Shown: piece after piece, positions 43,764-54,820 of the stretch
Numbering within the stretch: position 1 is the first letter of the stretch
How the letters are laid out: each line of letters starts with the position of its first letter
Program-made: the position numbers and the translations under genes
Notes under the pieces: model-generated
Seen by the model: the letters and a program-made list of their open reading frames with translations, nothing else
Databases searched by the model: none
What the model was told of the DNA's origin: nothing
Source: Flavobacterium sp. Root420
GTDB taxonomy: Bacteria; Bacteroidota; Bacteroidia; Flavobacteriales; Flavobacteriaceae
DNA: 64,000 bases
Assembly: GCF_001427905.1 (NCBI RefSeq)
Contig: NZ_LMEF01000001.1
Location: 744,394-808,393 of the forward strand
Direction of reading: 5' to 3'

Positions 43764-44942
43764 TTAATTTTTTATCAATTTTTTAGATTTTGATTTATAT
43801 GTGAGACCATAAACCGTTAATGCCAATATTGAAAGACCAACACATCCCATAGCTACTGCATGCCATCCTCCTAATTTCCACAATAACAATCCGTAAGCAG
43901 ATCCGGCTGCAGTTCCTAAAAAGCTAAAAGACATAAATACCGTATTCAATCTGTTTCTGGCATCGGGCAATAACGAATAAACTCTGGTTTGATTTGAAAT
44001 GTGAACCCCCTGAATTCCGATGTCGATAAAAACAATTCCGATTGCAATTCCGATGACACTTTCTATTGAAAAATAGAAAATTATAAAGCTTATCAATATC
44101 AATAAACAACCATAACCAACTGCAACTCTTGAACCTCCCTTATCTCCCAGTCTTCCAACTAATGGCGCTGCCAATGCTCCGGAAGCTCCAACAATTCCGA
44201 ATAAACCAATCGTAGCGCTATTAAAATGAAACGGTTCTCCGGAAAGTAACAAAACCATTGTCGTCCAGAAAGCTCCAAATTGGGCAAAACTAAATACATT
44301 AATCAATGTCGCTTCTCGCAGAATTGGTTGTGTTTTTATTAAGGTAAAAAGAGATTGAATTAATTGACCATAAGTTCCCTGAAATTGAGGTTTATTAACG
44401 GGGAATTTATTCTGAATCACAAAAAAGATCAAAAGACAAATTCCGGCAGCGATATAAAACATCGATCTCCAGCCTAAAACCTGACCAATAAAACCACTTA
44501 GAGTTCGGGAAAGTAAAATCCCTATTAATAAACCGCTCATAATTGTTCCGATAACTTTTCCTCGTTGTTCTACTGAACTTAATGAGGCTGCCAAAGGCAA
44601 AATAAGCTGTGGCACAATCGAAGTAATTCCGATTAACAAAGAAGCAATTTGTAAAATGAAAAAACTTTTTGCTGTTGCAGCAATAATCAATGCAATTACA
44701 GAAGCAAAAGTGGTCATTAAAATTTGCTTTTTACGTTCGAGTTTATCACCAAGCGGCACCATAAAAAACAAACCGATTGCATAGCCGGCCTGAGTCAGAT
44801 ACGTTATTGTACCAGCGTTAGCTTCAGGGATTTTAAATTCGTTGGCAATTAAAACAATTAAAGGTTGGCAGTAATACAGATTTGCAACTATAAGTCCAGT
44901 GCAAGCTGCCATAAATAAGACATTCGTTTTGGATAAATTCAT
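43764..44942 (-). CDS. MFS transporter
   Basis: A 392-residue 12-helix major facilitator of the drug/sugar-efflux type. The N-terminal helix reads LFMAACTGLIVANLYYCQPL, and the loop 2-3 signature appears as GDKLERKKQ; LSRTLSGFIGQVLGWRSMF is the motif C-like region. Most of the remaining sequence is hydrophobic segments. The substrate is unknown; close relatives are annotated as arabinose or multidrug efflux proteins. A cupin gene is 113 bases upstream on the same strand. Confidence 0.88.
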   Translation of the reverse strand: MNLSKTNVLFMAACTGLIVANLYYCQPLIVLIANEFKIPEANAGTITYLTQAGYAIGLFFMVPLGDKLERKKQILMTTFASVIALIIAATAKSFFILQIASLLIGITSIVPQLILPLAASLSSVEQRGKVIGTIMSGLLIGILLSRTLSGFIGQVLGWRSMFYIAAGICLLIFFVIQNKFPVNKPQFQGTYGQLIQSLFTLIKTQPILREATLINVFSFAQFGAFWTTMVLLLSGEPFHFNSATIGLFGIVGASGALAAPLVGRLGDKGGSRVAVGYGCLLILISFIIFYFSIESVIGIAIGIVFIDIGIQGVHISNQTRVYSLLPDARNRLNTVFMSFSFLGTAAGSAYGLLLWKLGGWHAVAMGCVGLSILALTVYGLTYKSKSKKLIKN

Positions 44943-44946
44943 AATG

Positions 44947-44954
44947 CAAAAATA
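44947..44954 (-). promoter_or_regulatory. -7 promoter box abutting the MFS start codon
   Basis: Minus strand TATTTTTG ends four bases before the MFS ATG, which would leave little or no leader. Confidence 0.5.
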
Positions 44955-45029
44955 CCAATCTAATCTTTATCAAAACTTTAAAAAATCTATAAATTTTTCA
45001 ACAGTAAGATCAAATTAGATTGGTATTTT
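44948..45029. repeat. inverted repeat between the MFS and cupin genes
   Basis: AAAATACCAATCTAAT (44948-44963) is exactly repeated in inverse at 45014-45029. The 50-base centre is A/T-rich. It could be a terminator for the cupin gene or an operator, because one arm overlaps the MFS -7 box. Confidence 0.65.
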
Positions 45030-45054
45030 AGAAATTGTATTGATTTCTAAGCTT

Positions 45055-45405
45055 TTATTTTTTCATAAAATCTTCACGAATCGGGCTAAATACATCAGTT
45101 AACATTCCTTCTTCTAAACAAACAACTCCGTGAATCGCATGAGGCGGAATGTAGAAGCTATCACCTTCTTTTAATGTCTGCGCAACTCCGGAAATCGTAA
45201 CATCAAATTTACCACTTGAAACATAGGTTACCTGAGTATGATAATGTTCATGCAAAGTACCAATTCCGCCTTTTTCAAAATAAACGTTGACCAACATTAC
45301 GCGATCATCGTAGGCCAGGATTTTACGTTTGATTCCTTCGCCAACAACTTCCCACTCTATATCGTCTCCTTTTATAAATTCTTTGCTTGATCCGAAACTT
45401 TGCAT
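45055..45405 (-). CDS. cupin-domain protein
   Basis: A 116-residue single-domain cupin. Motif 1 HEHYHTQVTYVSSGKF supplies the metal-binding His residues and Glu-like positions, and motif 2 is PPHAIHGVVCLEEG. No other domain is present. Small cupins of this type are often sugar or keto-acid isomerases, or pectin-degradation proteins (KdgF-like). The function here is open. The following MFS gene may transport the related compound. Confidence 0.82.
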   Translation of the reverse strand: MQSFGSSKEFIKGDDIEWEVVGEGIKRKILAYDDRVMLVNVYFEKGGIGTLHEHYHTQVTYVSSGKFDVTISGVAQTLKEGDSFYIPPHAIHGVVCLEEGMLTDVFSPIREDFMKK

Positions 45406-45432
45406 ACTAACTCTATTTAATTATTTTTTTAT

Positions 45433-46338
45433 TTATTTAATACTTTTTAGGTCCTTCTTCATTAACTCTATTCCTTCAGTTAAATTGTTTTCCTTAAAAT
45501 ACTTTTCTAGTTCTATTAACCGTTTTTTATTATCGTATTTAAATCCTGAATTTAATTTTCTTTGACAGAGCGAACACAATCTTATAGAATGAGTATCTGT
45601 CTCCGGCATGCTATTGGTACCATTCATCACACAGTTAGCATTAATACAATGATGCAGGCCAAACATATGTCCGATTTCATGAGAACATATTTTCAACAAT
45701 CGTTCTAAACATAAAGTAAAATCTGCTTCTTCCTGCATTCTGTGAATAGAACTTACTGCGATTTTATCTCTGTAAGATGCCAGTCCAAAAACATAATTCC
45801 ATTCCGGTTTGGGATACAAATCCTTTTCTGTTATTGCCATTAAAGCAATTCCTTTATGAGGTTTTTCTTCTTTCAAAACATGGTTTAAAATATACCCTGC
45901 TAAAAACTGCTCCTGTCCTACATCACCAATTCGTCTGGCATGATCAGGAATAATATCGTTAGAAACATTTTCTAAAACCTTAGTTTCTAACTGAAAAAAA
46001 ATCTGCAAGTACTGACGAACTAATTCAATTTGTTTTAATTGTACCAAATCAAATTTTCCGATAGGTTTTAAATAAATAATATTCTCTTCTTTTGATGGAA
46101 CAACATGAGGTGTTTTCATGAATTGTTCAAAACTCTGTCCTTTTTCTTTATGAGAATACAGCCATTCACCAAAAACAGGCTCCCCAAGCTTAACATCATT
46201 AATTTTAATGGCTGTAAAATAGGGTTGCGGCGGTAAAGTTTCTTCCGGTTTTGATTGTGGCTTTGGAATTAAATTTTCTTTTTTTTCGGAGTGACACGAA
46301 CAAAGAACCACCAAAAACAGCAAAAGAAATTTCTTCAT
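45433..46338 (-). CDS. archaemetzincin-family metalloprotease lipoprotein
   Basis: A 301-residue protein with an N-terminal lipobox (LCSC, Cys15), a Pro/Lys-rich linker to residue 40 and an archaemetzincin domain. The extended zinc motif is HEIGHMFGLHH (220-230) followed by Cys231, Cys236 (CINANCVM) and the CxxC at 255-258 (CSLC), which bind the second zinc typical of archaemetzincins. The catalytic Glu221 is present. Most described archaemetzincins lack secretion signals, so the lipid anchor is notable. The substrate is unknown. Confidence 0.88.
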   Translation of the reverse strand: MKKFLLLFLVVLCSCHSEKKENLIPKPQSKPEETLPPQPYFTAIKINDVKLGEPVFGEWLYSHKEKGQSFEQFMKTPHVVPSKEENIIYLKPIGKFDLVQLKQIELVRQYLQIFFQLETKVLENVSNDIIPDHARRIGDVGQEQFLAGYILNHVLKEEKPHKGIALMAITEKDLYPKPEWNYVFGLASYRDKIAVSSIHRMQEEADFTLCLERLLKICSHEIGHMFGLHHCINANCVMNGTNSMPETDTHSIRLCSLCQRKLNSGFKYDNKKRLIELEKYFKENNLTEGIELMKKDLKSIK

Positions 46339-46347
46339 AAATTATTA

Positions 46348-47211
46348 TTAGATTAATTTTTTTACAATAAAATCGTAACTAGTTTTAATGGAATCAAAAG
46401 AATTTGGAGTGTAATTATTTTCCTGTTCAACAAAAAAATGAACCATTCCGGATTGTTTTACTGTTGCAAAAAAAGGTTTAAAATCAATAGAGCCTACACC
46501 AATTTCAGTATTTAAGGCCGGATTTACTTTATCCATATCTTTAACATGCCACAATTTAAAGCGTCCCGGATTTTCTTTAAATAACTTAAGCGGATCGTTA
46601 CCTGAACGGACTACCCAATATAAATCCAATTCAAAAGAAACTAAATTTTTATCTGTTTCTTTTAACAGAATCTCATAACCTGTGACACCATCATGCTTTT
46701 TGAACTCAAAATCGTGATTATGATAAGCTAGTTTTAAACCAGCATCTGCACACATTTTTCCGGCTTCGTTTAAACGAGCAGCAATCTTATGAAAATCATT
46801 TCTAAAAGGTTCATCAACCCAGGGAACTGTTAAGTATTCATTTTTTAAAGTTTTGGCAGCTTCAATTGCCGCTTTAACTTCTTCTAAATTTCCATCATAT
46901 AAAAAGCTTCCTAAATTATAATGTCCGCTAACGGCTTTTAAGTTATTCGTGTCTAAGATTTTCTTTAGTTCCGGAGCAGACAATCCCCAAAATTGGTCTT
47001 TGATAGAAAAGCCATACGTTTCGACTGTTGTATATCCTGCTTTTGCAATTTTTTCTAAAGTTGATTTTACATCTTTTGGAAGTTCATCACGTAAGGTGTA
47101 TAACTGTAAACCTATTTCTTTTTTATCCATGGTAAATGCAAATGATGGCAAGGCTAAAACTGCAGTTGCAGCCAAGCTTGTATTTATAATGAAGTTTCTT
47201 CTTGTGATCAT
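46348..47211 (-). CDS. Tat-exported sugar phosphate isomerase/epimerase-like protein
   Basis: A 287-residue TIM-barrel protein of the xylose-isomerase-like AP-endonuclease-2 family. The N-terminus ITRRNFIINTSLAATA carries the twin-Arg motif and hydrophobic core of a Tat signal. Barrel motifs include GLQLYTLRDELP, LKLAYHNHDFEF with metal His residues, VSFELDLYWVVRSG, and FKLWHVKDMDK. These Tat-exported members are common in Bacteroidota and may act on sugars in the periplasm. The actual substrate is unknown. It precedes the archaemetzincin gene by nine bases. Confidence 0.85.
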   Translation of the reverse strand: MITRRNFIINTSLAATAVLALPSFAFTMDKKEIGLQLYTLRDELPKDVKSTLEKIAKAGYTTVETYGFSIKDQFWGLSAPELKKILDTNNLKAVSGHYNLGSFLYDGNLEEVKAAIEAAKTLKNEYLTVPWVDEPFRNDFHKIAARLNEAGKMCADAGLKLAYHNHDFEFKKHDGVTGYEILLKETDKNLVSFELDLYWVVRSGNDPLKLFKENPGRFKLWHVKDMDKVNPALNTEIGVGSIDFKPFFATVKQSGMVHFFVEQENNYTPNSFDSIKTSYDFIVKKLI

Positions 47212-47263
47212 TTCTTATCTTAAAAAAATCCGAAAGTAAATCTACTCTTTTTATTGAAATGCA

Positions 47264-47809
47264 TCACATTTCAGTAAAAAATTGATTTTCGAAATTAGCG
47301 ATAAATTGATGTAGAGCAGCAAGGGTTTCGTTATTTACAATTTTTCCTTCTTCGTTAATTTTCCCACGAACACCTTGTATCAAAAGCAGATTTTCATCTT
47401 CAAATTGTGCTTCTAAAGTTTTCATTATCAAAATTAATTGTTCATGCCCCATTTCTCCAGAAGCAGAAGCCGTAATCAATCCGACTTTCTTTTTGGAGAA
47501 AATTGTGGTAGAAACACACCATTCTAAAACATTTTTTAAACTGCCGGGTAAACTGAAAACATATTCAGGAGCACAGATTATGATTCCGTCAGCCTGAGCA
47601 ATTTTATTTCTGAATGAAATAATTGTTTGCGGCGGATTATCTGTATCTAAATCTGGGTTAAAATGTGGAAGTTTATCCAAATTTTCAAAAATTTCAACTT
47701 CAAACTCCTTTTTTATCTCTTCCGAAATATATTTTAAGATTTTAAAATTGCTTGATTTTTTTCTTGTACTGCCCGTAATGGCGAGGATTTTTATTTTTTT
47801 GAAAGACAT
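47264..47809 (-). CDS. NAD(P)H-dependent FMN reductase family protein
   Basis: A 181-residue flavodoxin-fold reductase. ITGSTRKKSSNFKIL is the FMN phosphate-binding loop, and CAPEYVFSLPGSLKNVLEW is the second FMN-contact segment of the ChrR/azoreductase-like family. It should transfer hydride from NAD(P)H to flavin, quinone or chromate-like acceptors in the cytosol. The following genes on the strand are not obviously related. Confidence 0.88.
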   Translation of the reverse strand: MSFKKIKILAITGSTRKKSSNFKILKYISEEIKKEFEVEIFENLDKLPHFNPDLDTDNPPQTIISFRNKIAQADGIIICAPEYVFSLPGSLKNVLEWCVSTTIFSKKKVGLITASASGEMGHEQLILIMKTLEAQFEDENLLLIQGVRGKINEEGKIVNNETLAALHQFIANFENQFFTEM

Positions 47810-47880
47810 TGTAATCGTAAAAATTAATTTCTTTAAAAATAAAGAAATTAAAATCTAACACAACAAATAATATCTTCTGA

Positions 47881-48240
47881 TTACTTTGCAGTCAATAAAT
47901 TCATTGTTGCCAATTTATCAGAATCCAGCGCTTGTGGAGGATAATTTTGTTTTTCATTTCTAAAAGAAGAGACCTTTCCATTTTTATCTACATACAAATA
48001 GGTATACTTCCAATAACTTGAACCTGCCTCTCTTGAATCATTTCTATTTGATTCATCATAAATTTGATCCGCATAAACAAATATTTCTCCATTTGTAGTA
48101 TTATCAAATACTCTTATGGGAGTTCCCCAGGTTTTTAGAAGATTCTGTTTTGTTTTTCCAACCATTTGATCTCCTGTGATTTTTGAACTTGAACATGAAC
48201 AAAATAGGATTGTAACGAGCAATAAAAGGATATTTTTCAT
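47881..48240 (-). CDS. small lipoprotein, BamE/SmpA-like domain
   Basis: A 119-residue lipoprotein (lipobox FCSC near residue 16). The segment GKTKQNLLKTWGTPIRVF resembles the BamE/SmpA fold, in which a MxGxTxxxVxxxxGxP pattern starts the domain. The sequence YWKYTYLYVDKNGKVSSF follows as the strand pair of the same fold. Only one domain is present. It could be an outer-membrane or envelope-stress protein; the function is not established. Confidence 0.7.
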   Translation of the reverse strand: MKNILLLLVTILFCSCSSSKITGDQMVGKTKQNLLKTWGTPIRVFDNTTNGEIFVYADQIYDESNRNDSREAGSSYWKYTYLYVDKNGKVSSFRNEKQNYPPQALDSDKLATMNLLTAK

Positions 48241-48466
48241 AAGGTGATAGATTTATGTTTTTAGAATTAAATTAGGTATATAATAGTACTTAAAATTAGT
48301 ACTTAAAAATTTACATAAATATAATAAAATGTTATATAATTATTACCTATTTAACTGAAAAACTACTAGTTACACAATTCATAATCAAAAACTTAGATTT
48401 ATTACCTATGTACGCTGGGAACTGATTATTTGAATTTTGTTTTTAATTATCTCAACTATTTACTTG

Positions 48467-48474
48467 TATCTTTG
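48467..48474 (+). promoter_or_regulatory. trmD: -7 promoter box of trmD
   Basis: TATCTTTG, perfect TAnnTTTG, 26 bases before the trmD start codon. Confidence 0.65.
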
Positions 48475-48500
48475 CACTTCAAAACTTTTGAAGAAAAAAA

Positions 48501-49181
48501 ATGCGAATTGATATTATTACAATTTTACCAGAATTATTAAAGAGTCCGTTTGAGGCTTCGATCATGAAACGAGCCATTGATAAAGGTTTAGTTGAAGTAC
48601 ATTTTCATAATTTGCGGGATTATACTACCAATAAACAAAAAAGTGTCGATGACTATCCGTTTGGAGGTGGCGCGGGAATGGTAATGACCGTACAGCCAAT
48701 TGACGATTGTATTACGCATTTGAAAAGTCAGCGTGAATATGATGAAATCATATATATGTCTCCAGACGGAGAAACGCTGAACCAAAAAATGGCTAACACT
48801 ATGTCGATGTATGAAAACATTATCATTTTATGCGGACATTATAAAGGTGTGGATCAACGCGTACGTGATCATTTTATTACCAAAGAAATTTCGATTGGTG
48901 ATTATGTTTTATCTGGTGGAGAATTAGGTGCTTTGGTTTTATCAGATGCTTTGATTCGATTAATTCCAGGAGTACTAAGTGATGAAACTTCTGCATTGAC
49001 AGATAGTTTTCAGGACAATTTGCTTTCAGGGCCTATATACACAAGACCTGCAGATTATAAAGGATGGAAAGTACCGGAAGTTTTGACAAGCGGTCACTTT
49101 GCAAAAATCGATAAATGGCGCGAGGATATGGCGTACGAACATACAAAGAACAGGAGACCGGATTTATTAGAAGGGCATTAA
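48501..49181 (+). CDS. trmD: tRNA (guanine-37-N1)-methyltransferase
   Basis: A 226-residue SPOUT methyltransferase adding m1G37 to tRNAs that read CNN codons, preventing frameshifting. Motifs: [27 protein letters not shown] (knot), [22 protein letters not shown], and the C-terminal PVYTRPADY-like segment ([24 protein letters not shown] region). It is followed by rplS, the standard trmD-rplS order. Confidence 0.98.
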   Translation: MRIDIITILPELLKSPFEASIMKRAIDKGLVEVHFHNLRDYTTNKQKSVDDYPFGGGAGMVMTVQPIDDCITHLKSQREYDEIIYMSPDGETLNQKMANTMSMYENIIILCGHYKGVDQRVRDHFITKEISIGDYVLSGGELGALVLSDALIRLIPGVLSDETSALTDSFQDNLLSGPIYTRPADYKGWKVPEVLTSGHFAKIDKWREDMAYEHTKNRRPDLLEGH

Positions 49182-49186
49182 AAGTT

Positions 49187-49268
49187 TTTTTCAGTCTCAG
49201 TCCCAGCTTAAATGTAAATTTTCAGATCGCCTTGACTGAAAACTGCGACCGAAAACTGCGGCTAAACA
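49187..49268. repeat. CTCAGT/ACTGAAAACTG repeat block
   Basis: The phrase CAGTCTCAGTCCCAG and the downstream ACTGAAAACTGCGACCGAAAACTGCGG recur in related form at 31863-31922 and 39219. Further on, 49290-49322 carries a tandem AATTCATAATTTATAATT stretch. No gene is seen between trmD and the rplS promoter. Confidence 0.65.
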
Positions 49269-49329
49269 TCATTTTATCAACAACTTAAAATAATTCATAA
49301 TTTATAATTCATAATTTATAATTATTTTC

Positions 49330-49337
49330 TACATTTG
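49330..49337 (+). promoter_or_regulatory. rplS: -7 promoter box of rplS
   Basis: TACATTTG fits TAnnTTTG and lies 73 bases before the rplS start codon, so rplS has its own promoter apart from trmD. Confidence 0.6.
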
Positions 49338-49410
49338 CACCCGAATTAGACTAACCTCTGGCGAGATCCGTGAATGTTGCTCTATATAAAAAACCATAAT
49401 TAAAGATATC
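49338..49410 (+). promoter_or_regulatory. possible rplS 5' leader
   Basis: The predicted leader of about 65 bases is more GC-rich around CTAACCTCTGGCGAGATCCG than the neighbouring spacers. Autoregulatory leaders of L19 genes are known in bacteria; I cannot confirm a conserved structure by eye. It needs covariation analysis over homologues. Confidence 0.3.
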
Positions 49411-49761
49411 ATGGCAGATTTAATGAAATTCGTTCAAACCGAATTAGTTGCTAAAAAAGATTTCCCTGTTTTCGGAGCTGGAGATACTATCACAGTTTTC
49501 TACGAAATTAAAGAGGGTGAAAAAACAAGAACTCAGTTTTTTAAAGGAGTTGTTATTCAAAGAAGAGGTTCTGGTAACACAGAAACTTTTACTATTCGTA
49601 AAATGTCAGGGGCTATTGGAGTTGAGCGTATCTTCCCGGTAAACTTGCCAGCTTTGCAAAAAATTGAAATCAACAAAAAAGGTGCTGTACGTAGAGCTAG
49701 AATTTTCTACTTCAGAGAACTTACTGGTAAAAAAGCTAAGATTAAAGATAAAAGAAGATAA
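49411..49761 (+). CDS. rplS: 50S ribosomal protein L19
   Basis: A 116-residue ribosomal protein. FPVFGAGDTITVFYEIKEG, FKGVVIQRRGSG, TFTIRKMSGAIGVERIFP and the Arg/Lys-rich KKGAVRRARIFYFRELTGK are standard L19 sequence. It lies at the 30S-50S interface near L14. The gene ends in a strong terminator. Confidence 0.99.
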   Translation: MADLMKFVQTELVAKKDFPVFGAGDTITVFYEIKEGEKTRTQFFKGVVIQRRGSGNTETFTIRKMSGAIGVERIFPVNLPALQKIEINKKGAVRRARIFYFRELTGKKAKIKDKRR

Positions 49762-49780
49762 TCATTTATCTCTTTGTTAT

Positions 49781-49820
49781 AAAAAACTCGTTTCATGTCA
49801 TTTGAAACGAGTTTTTTTTT
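49781..49820 (+). terminator. terminator after rplS
   Basis: AACTCGTTTCA / TGAAACGAGTT arms around a seven-base loop, then nine T. Confidence 0.95.
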
Positions 49821-49959
49821 GTGCCTTATTTTCAAAATATCAAAACCGTAAAATTTTAATATCAAAATCATCGATTTGACAATTTAAAGATTCCAAAATA
49901 ACAATCTCATAATTCCTGTTTTTCTCTCCAAAACTACACCGTTTTCGGACTGATTTTAT

Positions 49960-49967
49960 TATATTTG
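49960..49967 (+). promoter_or_regulatory. icd: -7 promoter box of icd
   Basis: TATATTTG 76 bases before the icd start codon. The leader ends in an uninterrupted run of 15 A (50029-50043) that reaches the ATG. Confidence 0.55.
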
Positions 49968-50030
49968 CTCCGCTCATTTTGAGCCGACTATACCTTTTCC
50001 ATCGCCATCCTTTTGACGATACGATTATAA

Positions 50031-52265
<2,235 letters not shown>

Positions 52266-52290
52266 GTAACATATTGTTATAATATATTTA

Positions 52291-52323
52291 AAAAGACAAC
52301 CCTAAAAGGTTGTCTTTTTTTTA
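52291..52323 (+). terminator. terminator after icd
   Basis: Perfect AAAAGACAACC / GGTTGTCTTTT arms with a six-base loop, then a T run. Confidence 0.95.
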
Positions 52324-52400
52324 TCTTAACTAATGTTTAACAATCGTTACGTCCTAATATTTAGCAAGAATTCATAACTATGTAAATCAAAATCCCGAAA

Positions 52401-54782
52401 ATGATTACAAAAAAAATAAGCATTTTTCTTATTCTAATTTTCACAACTTTTACTTCATTTTCGCAGGAGAAATTTACTTTAAGCGGCACCATAACCGACT
52501 TTAAAAACAACGAAACCTTAATTGGTGTCAATATTTATATCCCATCTTTAAAAATAGGAACTACGACTAACGAATATGGCTTTTATTCGCTTACCGTTCC
52601 CGCTGGCGACCATCAAATAGAAATTACTTACGTCGGATTTCAAACTATTCAGAAAACTGTCAACTTAAATCAAAACACCAAAATGAATTTCGGTTTGAGC
52701 GAAGGCGGCGAAGAACTTCAGGAAGTTGTCATTAAAGATAACAAAGGTAAAATCAATATCAAGTCGCCAGAAATGAGCGCAAACAAACTCTCGATTGCCA
52801 CCATCAAAAAAATGCCTGTCGTTTTAGGCGAAGTTGATGTTTTAAAATCTATTTTATTGCTTCCAGGGGTTACTAATGCTGGCGAAGGTGCGTCTGGATT
52901 CAACGTTCGCGGTGGCGGTGCCGATCAGAATTTAATTTTATTAGATGAAGCAACAATATTTAATTCCTCTCACGTTTTTGGCTTCTTCTCCGTTTTTAAT
53001 CCGGATGCCATTAAAGATTTAAAATTATACAAAGGTGGAATTCCGGCACGTTACGGCGGTAGAGCATCTTCTGTTCTGGATATTTATCAGAAAGACGGTA
53101 GCAGTAAAGATTTTCATTTAAATGGAGGAATCGGTTTAATTTCCAGCCGAATCCTTGCTGAAGGCCCAATTGTAAAAGATCGGGGTTCCTTTTTGATTGG
53201 AGGAAGAGCTTCCTACGCTCATTTATTTCTTAAACTATCAGAAGGCCAGAAAGATAATTCAGCTTATTTTTATGATTTAAATACTAAATTGAGTTACAAA
53301 CTCAACGATAACAACAATTTATATTTATCTGGTTATTTTGGGCGTGATGTTTTCAGTTTAAACAAAAGCTTTACCAATACTTATGGTAATTCAACTTTAA
53401 ATCTTCGTTGGAATCATTTATTTTCTGAAAAATTATTTTCAAACCTTTCTTTGATATACAGCGATTATTATTACGGTCTTGATTTAGATTTTGTTGGTTT
53501 CAAATGGGATTCAGGTATTAGGAATTACAATATCAAATATGATTTTAAACATTACATTTCGGATAAATTCAAACTGAATTATGGTCTAAATGGAATCTAT
53601 TACGAATTCAATCCCGGAACTATAAAACCTACTGATTCTGAATCCAGTATAAATTCAGATCAATTAGATAAAAAGTATGCTTTTGAGCCTTCAGTTTATA
53701 TTGATGCTGAAAATCAAATCTCGAAGAAATTCACGATTGCTTACGGATTGCGATACAGTTTATTTTATCGTTTAGGCGAATCAACGGTAAATTTATACGA
53801 AAACAATAATGCTGTTGTTTTTAACCCGGATTTGCAGATTTACGAAAAAGGAACTCCAGTTGACACTAAATATTGCGGAAAAAACAAGGTTATTAAAAGT
53901 TACAATAATCTCGAACCACGTTTTTCAGCTTCTTACCAATTAAACGACGATCAGGCGATCAAAGCGAGTTATAACCGAATGGCGCAATATCTTCAGTTGA
54001 TTTCAAATACCTCATCTCCTACTCCTCTGGATGTCTGGATGCCGAGTGATACTTATATCAAACCTCAAATTGCAGATCAGGTAGCATTGGGTTACTTCAG
54101 AAATATTAAAAATGGAGCCTACTCTATTGAAGTTGAAACCTATTACAAAGAAATTCAAAATCGCCTGGATTATATTGATGGCGCTGATTTAATAGCAAAT
54201 AATGCAATCGAACAAGTAATTTTAAATGGGCAAATGCGTGCTTATGGTTTAGAAGTAATGTTCAAAAAAAATGAAGGCAAATTCAATGGCTGGATATCCT
54301 ATACTTTATCCAAATCAGAACAACAAACTCCGGGAAGAACTCCCGAAGAAACGGGGATAAATAATGGCCAATGGTATAGTTCTGCCTATGACAAAACGCA
54401 TAATTTAGCCATTACTTCTGCTTATAATCTGAACGAAAAATGGTCATTTGGTGCTAACTTTGCTTTGCAGTCCGGACAACCAGTCACTTATCCGAATGGA
54501 CAATACGAATATTTAGGAATTACAGTTCCGAGTTACGGCTTACGAAATGAGTACCGTTTACCTGCCTATCACCATCTGGATGTTTCGGCAACTTTAACTC
54601 CAAGAAAAAATAAAGACCGAAACTGGAAAGGCGAATGGGTTTTTAGTATTTACAATTTATACAATCGACAAAATGCAGCCTCAATTAATTTCCGCCAAAA
54701 TGTAGATACTGGTGAAAACGAAGCCGTAAAAACATCGATTTTCGGAATTGTACCCGCCGTGAGTTATAATTTTAAATTTTAA
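52401..54782 (+). CDS. TonB-dependent outer-membrane receptor with carboxypeptidase-like N-domain
   Basis: A 793-residue receptor. Signal peptide to about SFSQ; residues about 25-115 form a carboxypeptidase-regulatory-like beta domain (LSGTITDFKNNETLIGVNIY, GFYSLTVPAGDHQIEITYVG). The plug domain holds GEVDVLKSILLLPGV and GFNVRGGGADQNLILLDEA, and the barrel ends in YNFKF with a terminal aromatic. The size is smaller than SusC-type receptors. A DUF4249 lipoprotein follows 38 bases later, a pairing seen repeatedly in Bacteroidota. The ligand is unknown. Confidence 0.92.
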   Translation: MITKKISIFLILIFTTFTSFSQEKFTLSGTITDFKNNETLIGVNIYIPSLKIGTTTNEYGFYSLTVPAGDHQIEITYVGFQTIQKTVNLNQNTKMNFGLSEGGEELQEVVIKDNKGKINIKSPEMSANKLSIATIKKMPVVLGEVDVLKSILLLPGVTNAGEGASGFNVRGGGADQNLILLDEATIFNSSHVFGFFSVFNPDAIKDLKLYKGGIPARYGGRASSVLDIYQKDGSSKDFHLNGGIGLISSRILAEGPIVKDRGSFLIGGRASYAHLFLKLSEGQKDNSAYFYDLNTKLSYKLNDNNNLYLSGYFGRDVFSLNKSFTNTYGNSTLNLRWNHLFSEKLFSNLSLIYSDYYYGLDLDFVGFKWDSGIRNYNIKYDFKHYISDKFKLNYGLNGIYYEFNPGTIKPTDSESSINSDQLDKKYAFEPSVYIDAENQISKKFTIAYGLRYSLFYRLGESTVNLYENNNAVVFNPDLQIYEKGTPVDTKYCGKNKVIKSYNNLEPRFSASYQLNDDQAIKASYNRMAQYLQLISNTSSPTPLDVWMPSDTYIKPQIADQVALGYFRNIKNGAYSIEVETYYKEIQNRLDYIDGADLIANNAIEQVILNGQMRAYGLEVMFKKNEGKFNGWISYTLSKSEQQTPGRTPEETGINNGQWYSSAYDKTHNLAITSAYNLNEKWSFGANFALQSGQPVTYPNGQYEYLGITVPSYGLRNEYRLPAYHHLDVSATLTPRKNKDRNWKGEWVFSIYNLYNRQNAASINFRQNVDTGENEAVKTSIFGIVPAVSYNFKF

Positions 54783-54820
54783 AAATTACTTTCTGTTATC
54801 AGAAATTAAAAATATATAAC

